From assembly GCF_947077765.1 (NCBI RefSeq), contig NZ_CAMTTF010000005.1, positions 57,501-121,500 on the forward strand: a stretch of DNA of 64,000 nucleotides, given 5' to 3'. The position numbers and the translations under genes were made by a program. The number at the start of each line of letters is the position of its first letter. Positions within the stretch are counted from its first letter, which is position 1. This document shows positions 7,568-16,377 of this stretch, piece by piece. Origin of the DNA: Salinibacter grassmerensis (GTDB taxonomy: Bacteria > Bacteroidota > Rhodothermia > Rhodothermales > Salinibacteraceae). The notes under the pieces were generated by a model. The model did no database searches and was not told where the DNA came from. It worked only from the letters and a program-made list of their open reading frames with translations.

Positions 7568-8977
7568 CTACGAATCGAGGTCAAGAAGCCGCCGGACGCG
7601 ATCGTTGTCGTAAAGGGTGGGGTAGGCCTTCTGAAACTCCTCCTTCTTTGCGGGGTCGAGCTGAAAGGCCGTCTTAAGTGCCCGGATGCTTTCGTCCGCC
7701 CGCCCGAGCGCCAGAAGGGCCTTCGCCTGGCGGAAGTATGTATTGGCACTTTTCGGGTCGAGCTCCAGGGCCTGCCGGTACGCCTCCAACGCCTCCTCGG
7801 GCTGCTCCTTCTCCAAAAGCGTCTCGGCGTAGCCCGTCCAGGCATGCTCGTTCGATTCATCGAGCCGCACGGCGTGCTGGTAGGACTCCAGTGCTTCGTC
7901 GAGCTTCCCCAGCTTGTACGCACAGTCGGCCCGCGCCGTCCAGAACTTCGGCACGTTCGCGTCCAGGTTCACGGCGTAGCGGAAGCATTCGAGCGCCTCT
8001 TCCGGACGCTCGTCCGTGTCGAAGCAACAACCGAGACCGTACCACGCCTCCGGATAGTTCGATTTGAGGTCGAGCGTCTTCTCGTAGTAGGTGCGCGCTG
8101 CGCGGAGGTCGCCCTGCTCCTCGTATGCAAGCGCGAGGTTGTAGTAGGTCGCCGCGTCCGGGCCTTCGAGCTCCAGCACGCGCTCGTAGCTCTCGATGGC
8201 CGCCTCCAGGTCCCCCTGGTTCGCTTCCGCGTTGCCGCGATTGTAGTAGGCTGAGGCAAACTCATCGTGGATTGCAAGGGCCATGTCGTAGCTTTCTACC
8301 GCCTCCCCGAAGCGACCCAGCCGGTTGAGCACAATGCCCCGGTTGTACCAGGCATCCTTCGAGTACGGGTCGATGTCGAGGTGATTGTCGTACGCCTCCA
8401 CGCTCTTCTCGTCTTCGCCGAGCCGGTCGTAGCAGTAGCCCAGCTCGTACCACACCTCCGGGTGCTCCGGATAGACGTCTGCACACCGTTCGAACGCTTC
8501 CACCGCCGCCTCCAGTTGCTCGTCCCGCTCCAGCGTGACCCCAAGGTTGAAGAGGGCCTCCCCGTGCAGCGGGTTAATTGAGAGCGCCTCGTCGTAGGCC
8601 TCCAAGGCCTCGTCCACCCGCCCCAGACTGTCGAGCGTAATTCCGAGATTAATGAGCGTCTCGGTGTCGGTCGGGTTCACGTCGAGGGCCTGTTCGTAGG
8701 CCTCCAGGGCCTCTTCCGGGCGGCCCAAGTTGTTCAGGAGAATGCCGCGCCGCATCCAGGCATCGGAGGTATAGGGGTGAAGCTCGATGAGGCGGTCGAT
8801 GACCTCGAGGGCCCTCTCCATCTCTCCCTCCTCGAAGTAAAACGAAGCAATCTCTTCGAGGTCGCCGGAGTCGAAGTACGCGGACGGGTCATTTTCGTAC
8901 GCGGCCACGAGATCTTCGAGGGGGTCCTCATGCGAGGAGTCCTCGGAGTCATCGAAGCCAAAGTCGAACGTGTTCAT
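7568..8977 (-). CDS. Tetratricopeptide-repeat protein
   Basis: 469 residues made almost wholly of about 12 TPR units of 34 residues (repeated pattern LG..DEALEAY..AL...P....A). The first 35 residues are very acidic (DFGFDDSEDSSHEDP). There is no signal peptide or membrane segment, so it should be a cytoplasmic scaffold. The last unit ends with a variant helix before LLDLDS. The following gene encodes a DUF368 transporter, and TPR genes are often neighbours of DUF368 in Bacteroidota (recalled). Partners are unknown. Confidence 0.88.
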   Translation of the reverse strand: MNTFDFGFDDSEDSSHEDPLEDLVAAYENDPSAYFDSGDLEEIASFYFEEGEMERALEVIDRLIELHPYTSDAWMRRGILLNNLGRPEEALEAYEQALDVNPTDTETLINLGITLDSLGRVDEALEAYDEALSINPLHGEALFNLGVTLERDEQLEAAVEAFERCADVYPEHPEVWYELGYCYDRLGEDEKSVEAYDNHLDIDPYSKDAWYNRGIVLNRLGRFGEAVESYDMALAIHDEFASAYYNRGNAEANQGDLEAAIESYERVLELEGPDAATYYNLALAYEEQGDLRAARTYYEKTLDLKSNYPEAWYGLGCCFDTDERPEEALECFRYAVNLDANVPKFWTARADCAYKLGKLDEALESYQHAVRLDESNEHAWTGYAETLLEKEQPEEALEAYRQALELDPKSANTYFRQAKALLALGRADESIRALKTAFQLDPAKKEEFQKAYPTLYDNDRVRRLLDLDS

Positions 8978-9175
8978 ACCACACCAGTACGTGAGTAGGA
9001 AGTGTACACGGTCGTCACCGAATCGTCGTGCCGACGGCCACGGCCGACATCCGCTCCTAAAGTATAATGCCTCCGCGGAGGAACTTGCAAAGACGACGCC
9101 TGCGTGCTACGGCCGGTCGTCGTGGGACGGATGCCCGTTCGGACACGAAATCAATTCTCATGTCTTGGGGTCACG

Positions 9176-9838
9176 ATGCTGCTTCTTACCTTCGAAGGCA
9201 TTGACGGAAGCGGGAAGAGCACGCAGGCCCGTCGGCTCGACGAATACCTCCAGGAGCACGGGCACGAGACCCTTCTCGTCCGCGAGCCCGGGGGTACCGA
9301 GTTGTCTGAGCAGGTTCGCTCTGTTCTATTAGAGCCTGACTTAAACGTCCATCCGATGGCAGAGTTGCTTCTGTTCTCGGCCGCCCGGACGCAACTGGTT
9401 ACTGAGCGCATCCGTCCGGCGTTGGAGGCGGGCCGGATTGTCATCTGCGACCGCTTCTACGACTCGACCACGGCCTATCAGGGGGCCGGCCGGAACGTCG
9501 CCGACCCGGAGTGGCTCCAGTCTTTTCACCACCGCGTGACGGACGGCCTCGTTCCCGACCGCACCTACCTCGTGGAAACCGACCCCGAGACCGCCCGTGC
9601 TCGGCGCACCGAAGATGACGCGGCCGGCGACCGCATGGAGGCCGAGGACACGGCGTTTTATCACCGCGTTGCGGCGGCCTACGATGCGCTCGCCGACGAG
9701 CACTCCGCCCGCATTCGTCGGCTCGATGGACACCGGTCCATCGACGCCCTGCACGCCGAAATTCGGCGTGACGTGGGCACGTTGCTGGACGGCACCCCCG
9801 GAACCCCCCATACCGCCACCGGTTCATCTGAAACGTGA
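9176..9838 (+). CDS. tmk: Thymidylate kinase
   Basis: dTMP kinase (220 residues), making dTDP for DNA synthesis. The Walker A loop FEGIDGSGKST is at residues 6-16, REPGGTELSE follows near residue 36, and ICDRFYDSTTAYQG is the DR(F/Y) motif with the substrate-binding tyrosine. The open frame extends 24 codons upstream, but ATG 9176 starts directly before the first beta strand as in the family. It is co-directional with the fur-like gene 89 bases downstream. Confidence 0.95.
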   Translation: MLLLTFEGIDGSGKSTQARRLDEYLQEHGHETLLVREPGGTELSEQVRSVLLEPDLNVHPMAELLLFSAARTQLVTERIRPALEAGRIVICDRFYDSTTAYQGAGRNVADPEWLQSFHHRVTDGLVPDRTYLVETDPETARARRTEDDAAGDRMEAEDTAFYHRVAAAYDALADEHSARIRRLDGHRSIDALHAEIRRDVGTLLDGTPGTPHTATGSSET

Positions 9839-9927
9839 GCAGGCCCGCTGCGTCGGGGACGCACCTGCTCTCTCAGCCCCACGATCTGACGTCCCCTTCT
9901 GCTGTCGAACACAGGCCCACCAGTGGC

Positions 9928-10470
9928 ATGTCGACCCTTCCCCAACAGAAGATCGACGAGGTCCGCTCCATCTTCCAGGCCTTCCTCAAAAAGCGCAACA
10001 AGCGACAGACGCCCGAGCGCTTCGCCGTTCTGGAAGAGATCTACCAGACGGAAGACCACATCGACGCCGACGAGCTGTACGTCCGGCTGAAGCAGGACGG
10101 GACCGAGGTGAGCCGCGCCACGGTCTACAACACCCTAGAGCTACTGCTGGAGTGCGACCTCGTGGTGCGTCACCAGTTCGGGAAGAACCAGGCCAAGTAC
10201 GAACGGGCCTACAGCTATTGGCAGCACGACCACCTCATCTGCATGGACTGCAACGAGCTGTTCGAGTTCTGCGACCCGCGGCTCCAGAGCATTCAGGAGA
10301 TGGTGGCCGACATCTACGAGTTTGAGATCAAGCACCACTCGCTGAACATGTACGGCCACTGCATCCGCGAGAACTGCCCGAACCGAGCCGACGACTCGGA
10401 CCGGGAAGAGGCGGACTCCGCCGACAAGACGACCGCAAAGAAGGCCGCGACGAACGAGGCAGAGTCGTAG
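9928..10470 (+). CDS. Fur-family metalloregulator
   Basis: A 180-residue Fur/PerR/Zur-type repressor. The winged helix is at residues 15-80 (KRQTPERFAVLEEIYQ, EVSRATVYNTLELL). The hinge HDHLICMDCNELFEF carries one CxxC, and CIRENC near residue 150 supplies the second Cys pair of the structural zinc site. The C-terminal 30 residues are a charged, low-complexity tail. Which metal or oxidant it senses cannot be told. It could govern the heme or iron genes in this window, but the palindrome before the heme receptor is not a classical Fur box. ATG 9928 was chosen because the upstream in-frame part is not Fur-like. Confidence 0.88.
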   Translation: MSTLPQQKIDEVRSIFQAFLKKRNKRQTPERFAVLEEIYQTEDHIDADELYVRLKQDGTEVSRATVYNTLELLLECDLVVRHQFGKNQAKYERAYSYWQHDHLICMDCNELFEFCDPRLQSIQEMVADIYEFEIKHHSLNMYGHCIRENCPNRADDSDREEADSADKTTAKKAATNEAES

Positions 10471-10518
10471 AACACTCGTCACCGCTCCGAGCGAAACGTA
10501 CCTCACCTGTTCAGGAAC

Positions 10519-10556
10519 CATCTGTGGGCCCGCAGATGCCTACACCGCAGGCCCAC
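10519..10556. terminator. Overlapping inverted repeats after the fur-like gene
   Basis: CATCTGTGGG-CCCGCAGATG is a 20-base near-perfect palindrome (one mismatch). Its inner GTGGGCC can instead pair with GGCCCAC at 10550-10556. The site lies in the 229-base gap between two convergent genes, so a bidirectional terminator is likely, although the following tract is only moderately U-rich. Confidence 0.4.
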
Positions 10557-10699
10557 CTCTTCTCCGTCGTCACGGTGCTTTTTCGTTCGGTCGGCCCCCG
10601 GCAGCCGACCTGATTCTCTTCCGGCACGTCGGCGCCACTCTCTGATGGAGGTCGGTACGGAGCGCGTCCTCGGAAGCTGTTTCGTCCACTTCCACCCGC

Positions 10700-11296
10700 T
10701 CAGCAAGAATCTGTCTGTTCCGAGCGGGAAAACGTCACCTCGTCGTCCGAGTCTACCGGCTCATCCTGCAGATTTACCGTCGCGAGGACGTACGGGGACG
10801 TGAGCACCTGCGAGACCGCACATGTGTCGTCCGGCATGGTCTCGGTGAACTCGACGCGCATCGTGCCCTCATCTTCGTTGGCCATCACCCGGTCAATGTC
10901 AACCGAATGCCCGCCGGTTGACCGTTCGCCCAGCACGATGCCCACGACCGCCTGCGTCTCAAAATCGACCTGAGGCGGATCCGGGGGCGTGTCCCCACCC
11001 GCGCTGTTCGAGCCTCCGTGCAGCTTCGCCCAGAAGGCAGCGAGGTCCTCTTCACTCCGGAGGACAACCCGCGTGCCCTCGACGATGTTGCTGTATCCCC
11101 CCTGGTCGATTTTCTCGGTATCCACGGTCCCGGTCGCGATCGTTTGCGTTTTCACTTTGGTGTCGAAGCCCGCCTCGTCGGTCGTATCGGGACCTACACT
11201 GTTGCATCCCCCCATCAGTAGGAAGAGCGTCCCCAAAACGAGAGGGGCTTTCAGGAAGGTCCACCGTCCAGTTCGAAGAGAACCATCGTGGTGCAT
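10700..11296 (-). CDS. Lipoprotein with PrcB-type C-terminal domain
   Basis: 198 residues. A signal peptide ends in lipobox LMGGC with C31 as the lipidated residue. Residues from about 110 hold a PrcB_C-like domain: VVGIVLGERSTGGHSVDIDRV matches the GxRxTGGY/H core of that domain, first known from the PrcB subunit of the Treponema PrcB/PrtP protease complex. The domain is thought to bind or stabilise partner proteins in the envelope. No protease gene is adjacent. Cys residues near the C-terminus could form a disulfide. Confidence 0.75.
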   Translation of the reverse strand: MHHDGSLRTGRWTFLKAPLVLGTLFLLMGGCNSVGPDTTDEAGFDTKVKTQTIATGTVDTEKIDQGGYSNIVEGTRVVLRSEEDLAAFWAKLHGGSNSAGGDTPPDPPQVDFETQAVVGIVLGERSTGGHSVDIDRVMANEDEGTMRVEFTETMPDDTCAVSQVLTSPYVLATVNLQDEPVDSDDEVTFSRSEQTDSC

Positions 11297-11464
11297 GGCG
11301 GGAAGATCGTCAATTTAGGGAACGGGCTCGATTGTCTCTGTGCCTCCGTGTATTCTTACACGTCCCCTCCTCTCAACACACAGGTGGGGGATCTGCCAGC
11401 TTTTTTTGCCTCTGGCTCCGGCACGCATCCTACACTCGGCCCACCCTCGCGGACCTACACGCTT

Positions 11465-12508
11465 ATGAATGGGATTTCTGTTCAGAGCCTCGTCGTCTCC
11501 CTCACGATCGTCGCGGCGGGATGCCTGGGGGCGTACCTACTGTATCATGCCATCCGGTGGCTGAGCCGACGAGCCGACCGCGGACGGTACCAGATCGACG
11601 GCATACTGCTCCGGATTTTCGGCCCTCCGATCAGCGTTCTGGTCGCCCTCGGCTCGGTGAACTACGCCCTGTATCGCCTTCCTCAGGTGCGCGAGCAGTT
11701 CAGCCAATGGGACGGTGCCCAGCGCGCCCTGTTCGTGCTCACGGGCACCTGGATCCTGGCCAGCCTGGTCAAAAACCTGGTCCGCGAATATGGACTGCCC
11801 CTTGCCCGCCGGACCGACACGGACGTCGACGAGCGTGTGGTGCGGCTGTTGGACCTGACGGCGATCTACGTGATCTGGATCGCGGGCCTTCTGATTGCGC
11901 TGCGCGAACTGGGCATTGAGGTAACTGCCTTTCTCGCCTCCCTGGGCATTGCCGGACTGGCCGTGGCCCTGGCCGCCAAGACGATCCTTTCAAATGTGCT
12001 CGCGGGCGTTACCCTTACGGCCGATCGGAATTTTCGGGTGGGGGACCGGATCGAGGTGGGTGATTACATCGGGGACGTGCTGGAGATCAACCTCCACAAG
12101 ACCGTTATCCGCACCCGCAACAACGAGATCGTGATGATCCCCAACGACGTGCTGGGCAAAGAGATCATCGTCAACCACATGCTCCCCGAGCACAAAACCC
12201 GAATCGAATTGACGATTGGAGTGGCCTATGGAACGGACCTGGACCGGGCCACATCGCTTCTCCACGACATTCTTAGGGGGACCAACCGTGTTCTTCACAC
12301 TCCAGCCCCGGAGGTCAATGTGGCGTCGCTCGGGGACAGCGCCATCGTCCTGCAGGTGCTTCTCTGGATCGACGCCCCCCGTGGAAAGCGGGCCGTCCGG
12401 GACGACGTGTATCGGCAGGCCCTATCCCGGTTTGCCGAGGCGGGCATCGACATTCCGCTTCCCCAGCGCGTGGTCCGGATCACCGAGGGGGCAGGGGATG
12501 CCCTCTGA
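11465..12508 (+). CDS. Small-conductance mechanosensitive channel, MscS family
   Basis: 347 residues from ATG 11465. Three or more membrane helices lie in the first 170 residues, followed by the pore helix rich in Gly/Ala (ASLGIAGLAVALAAKTILSN) and the beta domain (FRVGDRIEVGDYIGDVLEI, RTRNNEIVMIPND). Family role: opens on membrane tension to release solutes at hypo-osmotic shock, a plausible need for an extreme halophile. It is convergent with the uxs gene, 25 bases away. Confidence 0.93.
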   Translation: MNGISVQSLVVSLTIVAAGCLGAYLLYHAIRWLSRRADRGRYQIDGILLRIFGPPISVLVALGSVNYALYRLPQVREQFSQWDGAQRALFVLTGTWILASLVKNLVREYGLPLARRTDTDVDERVVRLLDLTAIYVIWIAGLLIALRELGIEVTAFLASLGIAGLAVALAAKTILSNVLAGVTLTADRNFRVGDRIEVGDYIGDVLEINLHKTVIRTRNNEIVMIPNDVLGKEIIVNHMLPEHKTRIELTIGVAYGTDLDRATSLLHDILRGTNRVLHTPAPEVNVASLGDSAIVLQVLLWIDAPRGKRAVRDDVYRQALSRFAEAGIDIPLPQRVVRITEGAGDAL

Positions 12509-12533
12509 GCCGCACAGGCGCACGCGTCGTCGC

Positions 12534-13499
12534 TCAGTCGCCGGCGGGGGCCGTCGGAAGCTCCACCTCCGCCCGGAAGTACTCCAACGTGCGGCGGAGG
12601 CCCTCCCGCCGGTCCACCTCCGGCGTCCACCCGAGCTTCTCCTTGGCCCGCGAGATGTCCGGCTGGCGCACCTGAGGGTCGTCGGACGGAAGGGGCTCGT
12701 AGGTAATCTCGCTCTCCGACCCGGTCACCTCGATGATCTCTTCGGCAAACTCCTTGATCGTAATCTCGTCGGGGTTTCCGATGTTGACCGGATCGGTCGC
12801 GTCGCTCATCAGGAGCCGGTAGAGGCCCTCCACGAGGTCGTCGACGTAGCAGAACGCGCGCGTCTGGCTGCCATCGCCGTAGACGGTGAGGGGGTCGCCC
12901 CGCAGCGCCTGCGACATGAAATTGGGCAGGGCCCGGCCGTCGTCCGCGCGCATGCGCGGCCCATACGTATTGAAGATCCGCGCAATGCGAGTCTCGACCC
13001 CGTGGTACTGATGATAGGCCATCGTGAGCGCCTCCCCAAACCGCTTGGCCTCGTCGTAGACCCCCCGCTTGCCCACCGGATTCACGTTGCCCCAGTAGTC
13101 CTCCGACTGGGGGTGGACCTGCGGATCGCCGTACACCTCGCTCGTGGACGCGATCAACAAGCGGGCATCCTTCGCCTTGGCGAGGCCAAGCGCCTTGTGG
13201 GTGCCGAGGGCGCCCACCTTCAACGTCTGAATTGGATACTCCAGGTAGTCATCCGGCGCGGCGGGGCTCGCAAAGTGGAGAACGTAGTCAAGCTCGCCGT
13301 TGACGTGGAGGTAGTCGGTCACGTCGTACTCGACGAACCGGAAGCGGTCCTGTCCAAGCTCGAACAGGTGCTCAATGTTTTCGGTATCGCCCGTAATGAG
13401 GTTGTCCATGCAGATCACCGAGTGGCCCTCCTCGATGAAACGGTCGCACAGATGAGAACCGAGAAAGCCGGCGCCGCCAGTGATAAGGGTGCGGGGCAT
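12534..13499 (-). CDS. uxs: UDP-glucuronate decarboxylase (UDP-xylose synthase)
   Basis: A 321-residue extended short-chain dehydrogenase. The Rossmann loop GGAGFLG is at residues 8-14, [13 protein letters not shown] is typical of the UXS branch, and YDEAK provides the catalytic Tyr/Lys. Further on are [11 protein letters not shown] and a YVDDLVEG motif. It converts UDP-glucuronate to UDP-xylose. The next gene upstream, on the same strand 49 bases away, makes UDP-glucuronate, so the two catalyse consecutive steps toward a surface polysaccharide. Confidence 0.93.
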   Translation of the reverse strand: MPRTLITGGAGFLGSHLCDRFIEEGHSVICMDNLITGDTENIEHLFELGQDRFRFVEYDVTDYLHVNGELDYVLHFASPAAPDDYLEYPIQTLKVGALGTHKALGLAKAKDARLLIASTSEVYGDPQVHPQSEDYWGNVNPVGKRGVYDEAKRFGEALTMAYHQYHGVETRIARIFNTYGPRMRADDGRALPNFMSQALRGDPLTVYGDGSQTRAFCYVDDLVEGLYRLLMSDATDPVNIGNPDEITIKEFAEEIIEVTGSESEITYEPLPSDDPQVRQPDISRAKEKLGWTPEVDRREGLRRTLEYFRAEVELPTAPAGD

Positions 13500-13548
13500 G
13501 AGCGTTGGCGTAAAAGCGTGGGAAAGGAAACGTTAGGGCGCAGCGTAC

Positions 13549-14937
13549 TTACGGCTGCCCATTTTCGACGATGGCTTCCTCAATGGCTGCCTGATTGGTC
13601 TCCGGCGCGTAGCTCGGCCGCCCGATGCTGTGGTACTTGAAGCCCATCTCGGCCATTCGGGCGGGATCGTACAGGTTACGTCCATCGAGGACGAGCGGGG
13701 TCTCCAGGTGCTCCCGCACCGCGCCCAGATCCGGCCGGCGAAACTCGTGCCACTCCGTACAAATCAGAAGCGACTCCGCCCCGTCGACCGCCTCATACAT
13801 GCCATCGGCGTACGTGATCTGGTCGCCGAACGTCTCTTTTGTCGTCTCGATGGCCTCGGGGTCGTACCCCACCACGTCGGCCCCCTTCTTCAGGAGGTAA
13901 TTGATGATGACGTGCGAGGGTGCCTCTCGGGTGTCGTCGGTTCCGGGCTTGAACGACAGGCCCCAGACGGCAATCCGCCGCCCGTCCAAATCGCCATCGA
14001 AGTAGTCCTCCACCTGCTTGGCCAGCCGTCGACGCTGCTGGTCGTTTACGTCGAGGACGGCGTCCAGGATTTGGAAGTCATACCCCTTCTCCCGCCCCTT
14101 CCGGGCGAGGGCCTGTACATCCTTCGGGAAGCAACTGCCCCCGAAGCCAATGCCAGCGTACAGGAAGTGCGGCCCAATGCGGTGGTCCTTGCTAATGCCG
14201 AGGCGCACCTTGTCCACATTGGCCCCGACCCGCTCGCAGACGTTTGCGATCTCGTTCATGAACGAGATGCGCGTGGCCAGAAGCGAGTTGGCTGCGTACT
14301 TGATCATCTCCGCCGAACGACGGTCGACGACGAGGACGGGATTCCCCTGCCGCACGAACGGCTCGTAGAGCCGCTGCATCTTCTCGGCCGCCTGGTCGCT
14401 TTCCGTACCAATCACGACGCGGTCCGGCTTCAGGAAGTCTTCCACCGCGGATCCCTCCCGCAAGAACTCGGGATTGGAGACGACGTCCACCTCCTCCCCG
14501 ATTTCGAGGCCACGGTCCGCGAATACATCCTCCACCCGATCGCCGGTGCCCACCGGTACGGTGCTCTTGTTGACGACAATTCGGTGCCCCGGGTCGTCCG
14601 CCTCCACCAACAGATCGGCCACGTCGCCCGCCGCGTCCAACACATACGAGAGATCGGCCGAGCCGTCCTTGCCCGGCGGCGTCGGGAGGGCAAAAAACAC
14701 GATCTTCGCGTCGGTGAGCCCCTCCGACAAATCCGTCGTGAAGTGGAGCCGGTCCTCCGCTCGCGCCCGCTCGAAGTACCGATCCAGGTCGGGCTCGTAG
14801 ATCGGAATCTCGCCGTCGGACAGCTGAGCAACCTTTTCTTCGTCGACGTCAACGCACGTGACGTCGTGACCCATTTCTCCGAAACAGGTGCCCGAGACAA
14901 GTCCGACGTACCCGGTACCAATAACTGTGATGTCCAT
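13549..14937 (-). CDS. ugd: UDP-glucose 6-dehydrogenase
   Basis: 462 residues from ATG 14937. The N-terminal NAD site is GTGYVGLVSG (residues 7-16), the catalytic cysteine is C269 in GFGGSCFPKD, and the C-terminal UDP-binding domain contains VWGLSFKPGTDDTREAPS. The enzyme oxidises UDP-glucose to UDP-glucuronate with two NAD+. The open frame continues about 70 codons upstream, but that part is basic and Cys/Arg-rich, unlike the family. It is the first gene of the ugd-uxs unit, with a 700-base gene-free region upstream. Confidence 0.95.
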   Translation of the reverse strand: MDITVIGTGYVGLVSGTCFGEMGHDVTCVDVDEEKVAQLSDGEIPIYEPDLDRYFERARAEDRLHFTTDLSEGLTDAKIVFFALPTPPGKDGSADLSYVLDAAGDVADLLVEADDPGHRIVVNKSTVPVGTGDRVEDVFADRGLEIGEEVDVVSNPEFLREGSAVEDFLKPDRVVIGTESDQAAEKMQRLYEPFVRQGNPVLVVDRRSAEMIKYAANSLLATRISFMNEIANVCERVGANVDKVRLGISKDHRIGPHFLYAGIGFGGSCFPKDVQALARKGREKGYDFQILDAVLDVNDQQRRRLAKQVEDYFDGDLDGRRIAVWGLSFKPGTDDTREAPSHVIINYLLKKGADVVGYDPEAIETTKETFGDQITYADGMYEAVDGAESLLICTEWHEFRRPDLGAVREHLETPLVLDGRNLYDPARMAEMGFKYHSIGRPSYAPETNQAAIEEAIVENGQP

Positions 14938-15362
14938 ACCAGACTGGTGTAATTCGTGTCGATCTTTGGAGATGTGTAGACGCTGCCCCGACGGAACGGA
15001 AGACTGCAGGGGGTACTTGCGACGATTACAACGTGAGAACCGTCGCGCACAAACGCAACGAGTTCCTGCCCGGTTCATTCTCGGGACAGCGTCTTCGGAG
15101 AACCTACGCATTTCCCGCACAAAAACCGGTCCGCACCGGGGACGAGACAAACGCCGTTCGGGTCAACACGGCATCAAAGATTTCTTCGGCGGACGGCGCG
15201 TAACCTGCGACGTGGCCTCCACTTTCCAGACAGAGGTTAAAGGCCGCGACCGCCCGGGCCGTCCTGATACGAGACACGCCCCGAGACTCTTGGGCTGAGA
15301 TACGGAAAATAACGGAAGTACACCGACGAGAAAAGAGGGACATCGTCTCAGCCCCGACCACG

Positions 15363-15532
15363 GTTATCCACAACGTATCCACAGCTCCCTCCGGGAGACG
15401 ACAATAACAGATATATAAAGATGGCCCAAGTCTCCCGCCGAGGCCCTCATCCCTGGCGAATAAACTCTGTTATTGTTTCAGCTGTAGACCTCTCGCCTGC
15501 AGAGAGGGAAGTTATCCACAATCGGTACACAG
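15363..15532. other. Paired DnaA-box modules flanking AT-rich DNA (candidate replication origin or DnaA-binding locus)
   Basis: Perfect DnaA boxes TTATCCACA lie at 15364-15372 and 15512-15520, both on the + strand. Each belongs to a 22-base module (15363-15384 and 15511-15532, 17 of 22 identical). In each, a second weaker box starts 11 bases after the first: GTATCCACA in the first module and CGGTACACA in the second. Between them the DNA is AT-rich for this genome (AATAACAGATATATAAAG, GAATAAACTCTGTTATTG). The whole 14938-15587 stretch contains no supportable gene. Identity as oriC is inference; neither dnaA nor dnaN is in view. Confidence 0.55.
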
Positions 15533-15587
15533 TTCGTTCATCCGAATAGTCGGTGCCCCCTCAGTCCCGAAAAGGGGCGAGATACAT

Positions 15588-15621
15588 AAAAAAGCCGACC
15601 GGCCCGAGACGACCGGTCGGC
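15588..15621 (-). terminator. Intrinsic terminator after the redoxin gene
   Basis: On the minus strand GCCGACCGG-N10-CCGGTCGGC forms a perfect 9-bp GC-rich stem followed directly by a TTTTTT tract (15593 down to 15588). It lies 26 bases past the redoxin stop codon and should end the two-gene redox transcript. Confidence 0.9.
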
Positions 15622-15646
15622 AGAAGTGAAGTCCCGGCATACCCGC

Positions 15647-16291
15647 TTACTTCGAGGCGTACTTGATGGTACACCCGTACGGCTCCGCGCGCTTCGGGCT
15701 CACGTCTTCCCCGTTCATCGTGGCGTCGAGGGCCATCTGGACGTAGTTCGTGGCCCCTTCGATGTCGGCCTCGTCCGTAGTCGGCTTGTCGTCGATGCCT
15801 CCACGGTAGAGCAACTCTCCCTCCGGACTAATGACATACATGTGCGGCGTGACCGTCGCGCCATACGTCTTTCCGACCTCCCCGTCCGGATCCATCAAAA
15901 TGGCGGTCATGTTGCCATCGTGCTTTTTCTTCTGCTCGACCATCTCTTCGGGGGGGTAGTAGCCCTGCTTACCGGGCGCCGAGGAGACAATCGAGAGCCA
16001 CACGACGCCTTCATCGGTGTAGGTTTCCTGGAGCCGCTGCATGTTACCGCTGCCGTAGTGCTTTCCGACGAACGGGCATCCGAAGTTGAGCCATTCGAGC
16101 ACGACGTGCTGGCCTTCGAAGTCAGCCAGGCTGTGTTCGTCGCCGTCTGCGGCCATTAGGGTAAAGTTGGGGGCAGGCTCTCCGACTTCAGCCTGATCAG
16201 TCTGCCCCAGACTCATCGTGGGAAGCGCAACGGCCGTTAGCAATCCGAGAACGAGGGTCGTACAGGTAACTCGGAGTAGGCGTGCAGTCAT
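15647..16291 (-). CDS. Exported redoxin-family (AhpC/TSA-like) protein
   Basis: 214 residues with a signal peptide (MTARLLRVTCTTLVLGLLTA, cleavage near SLGQ) and a redoxin domain (VGEPAPNFTLMAADGDEHS, then WLNFGCPFVGKHYG). The redox site has only one cysteine, C72, followed by Pro, where thioredoxins have CxxC. The only other mature cysteine is C207 in the C-terminal YGCTIKY segment, so any disulfide would join these two. It should act in the periplasm. It lies 86 bases downstream of an ScsB/DsbD-like electron carrier, its probable reductant. Confidence 0.85.
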   Translation of the reverse strand: MTARLLRVTCTTLVLGLLTAVALPTMSLGQTDQAEVGEPAPNFTLMAADGDEHSLADFEGQHVVLEWLNFGCPFVGKHYGSGNMQRLQETYTDEGVVWLSIVSSAPGKQGYYPPEEMVEQKKKHDGNMTAILMDPDGEVGKTYGATVTPHMYVISPEGELLYRGGIDDKPTTDEADIEGATNYVQMALDATMNGEDVSPKRAEPYGCTIKYASK

Positions 16292-16377
16292 GAGTACACG
16301 GGTGGTTGTGTTAGGGAAACGGAATGAACCAAAGTGGGAACGACGGTGCAGGTTGCGACCGTGGTGCTACACTTCAA

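Noticed and set aside
9835-9927. N-terminal extension of the Fur-like protein
   Set aside because: The extra 31 codons are Ser/Pro/Ala-rich and overlap the end of tmk; Fur proteins start directly before the winged helix, as with ATG 9928.
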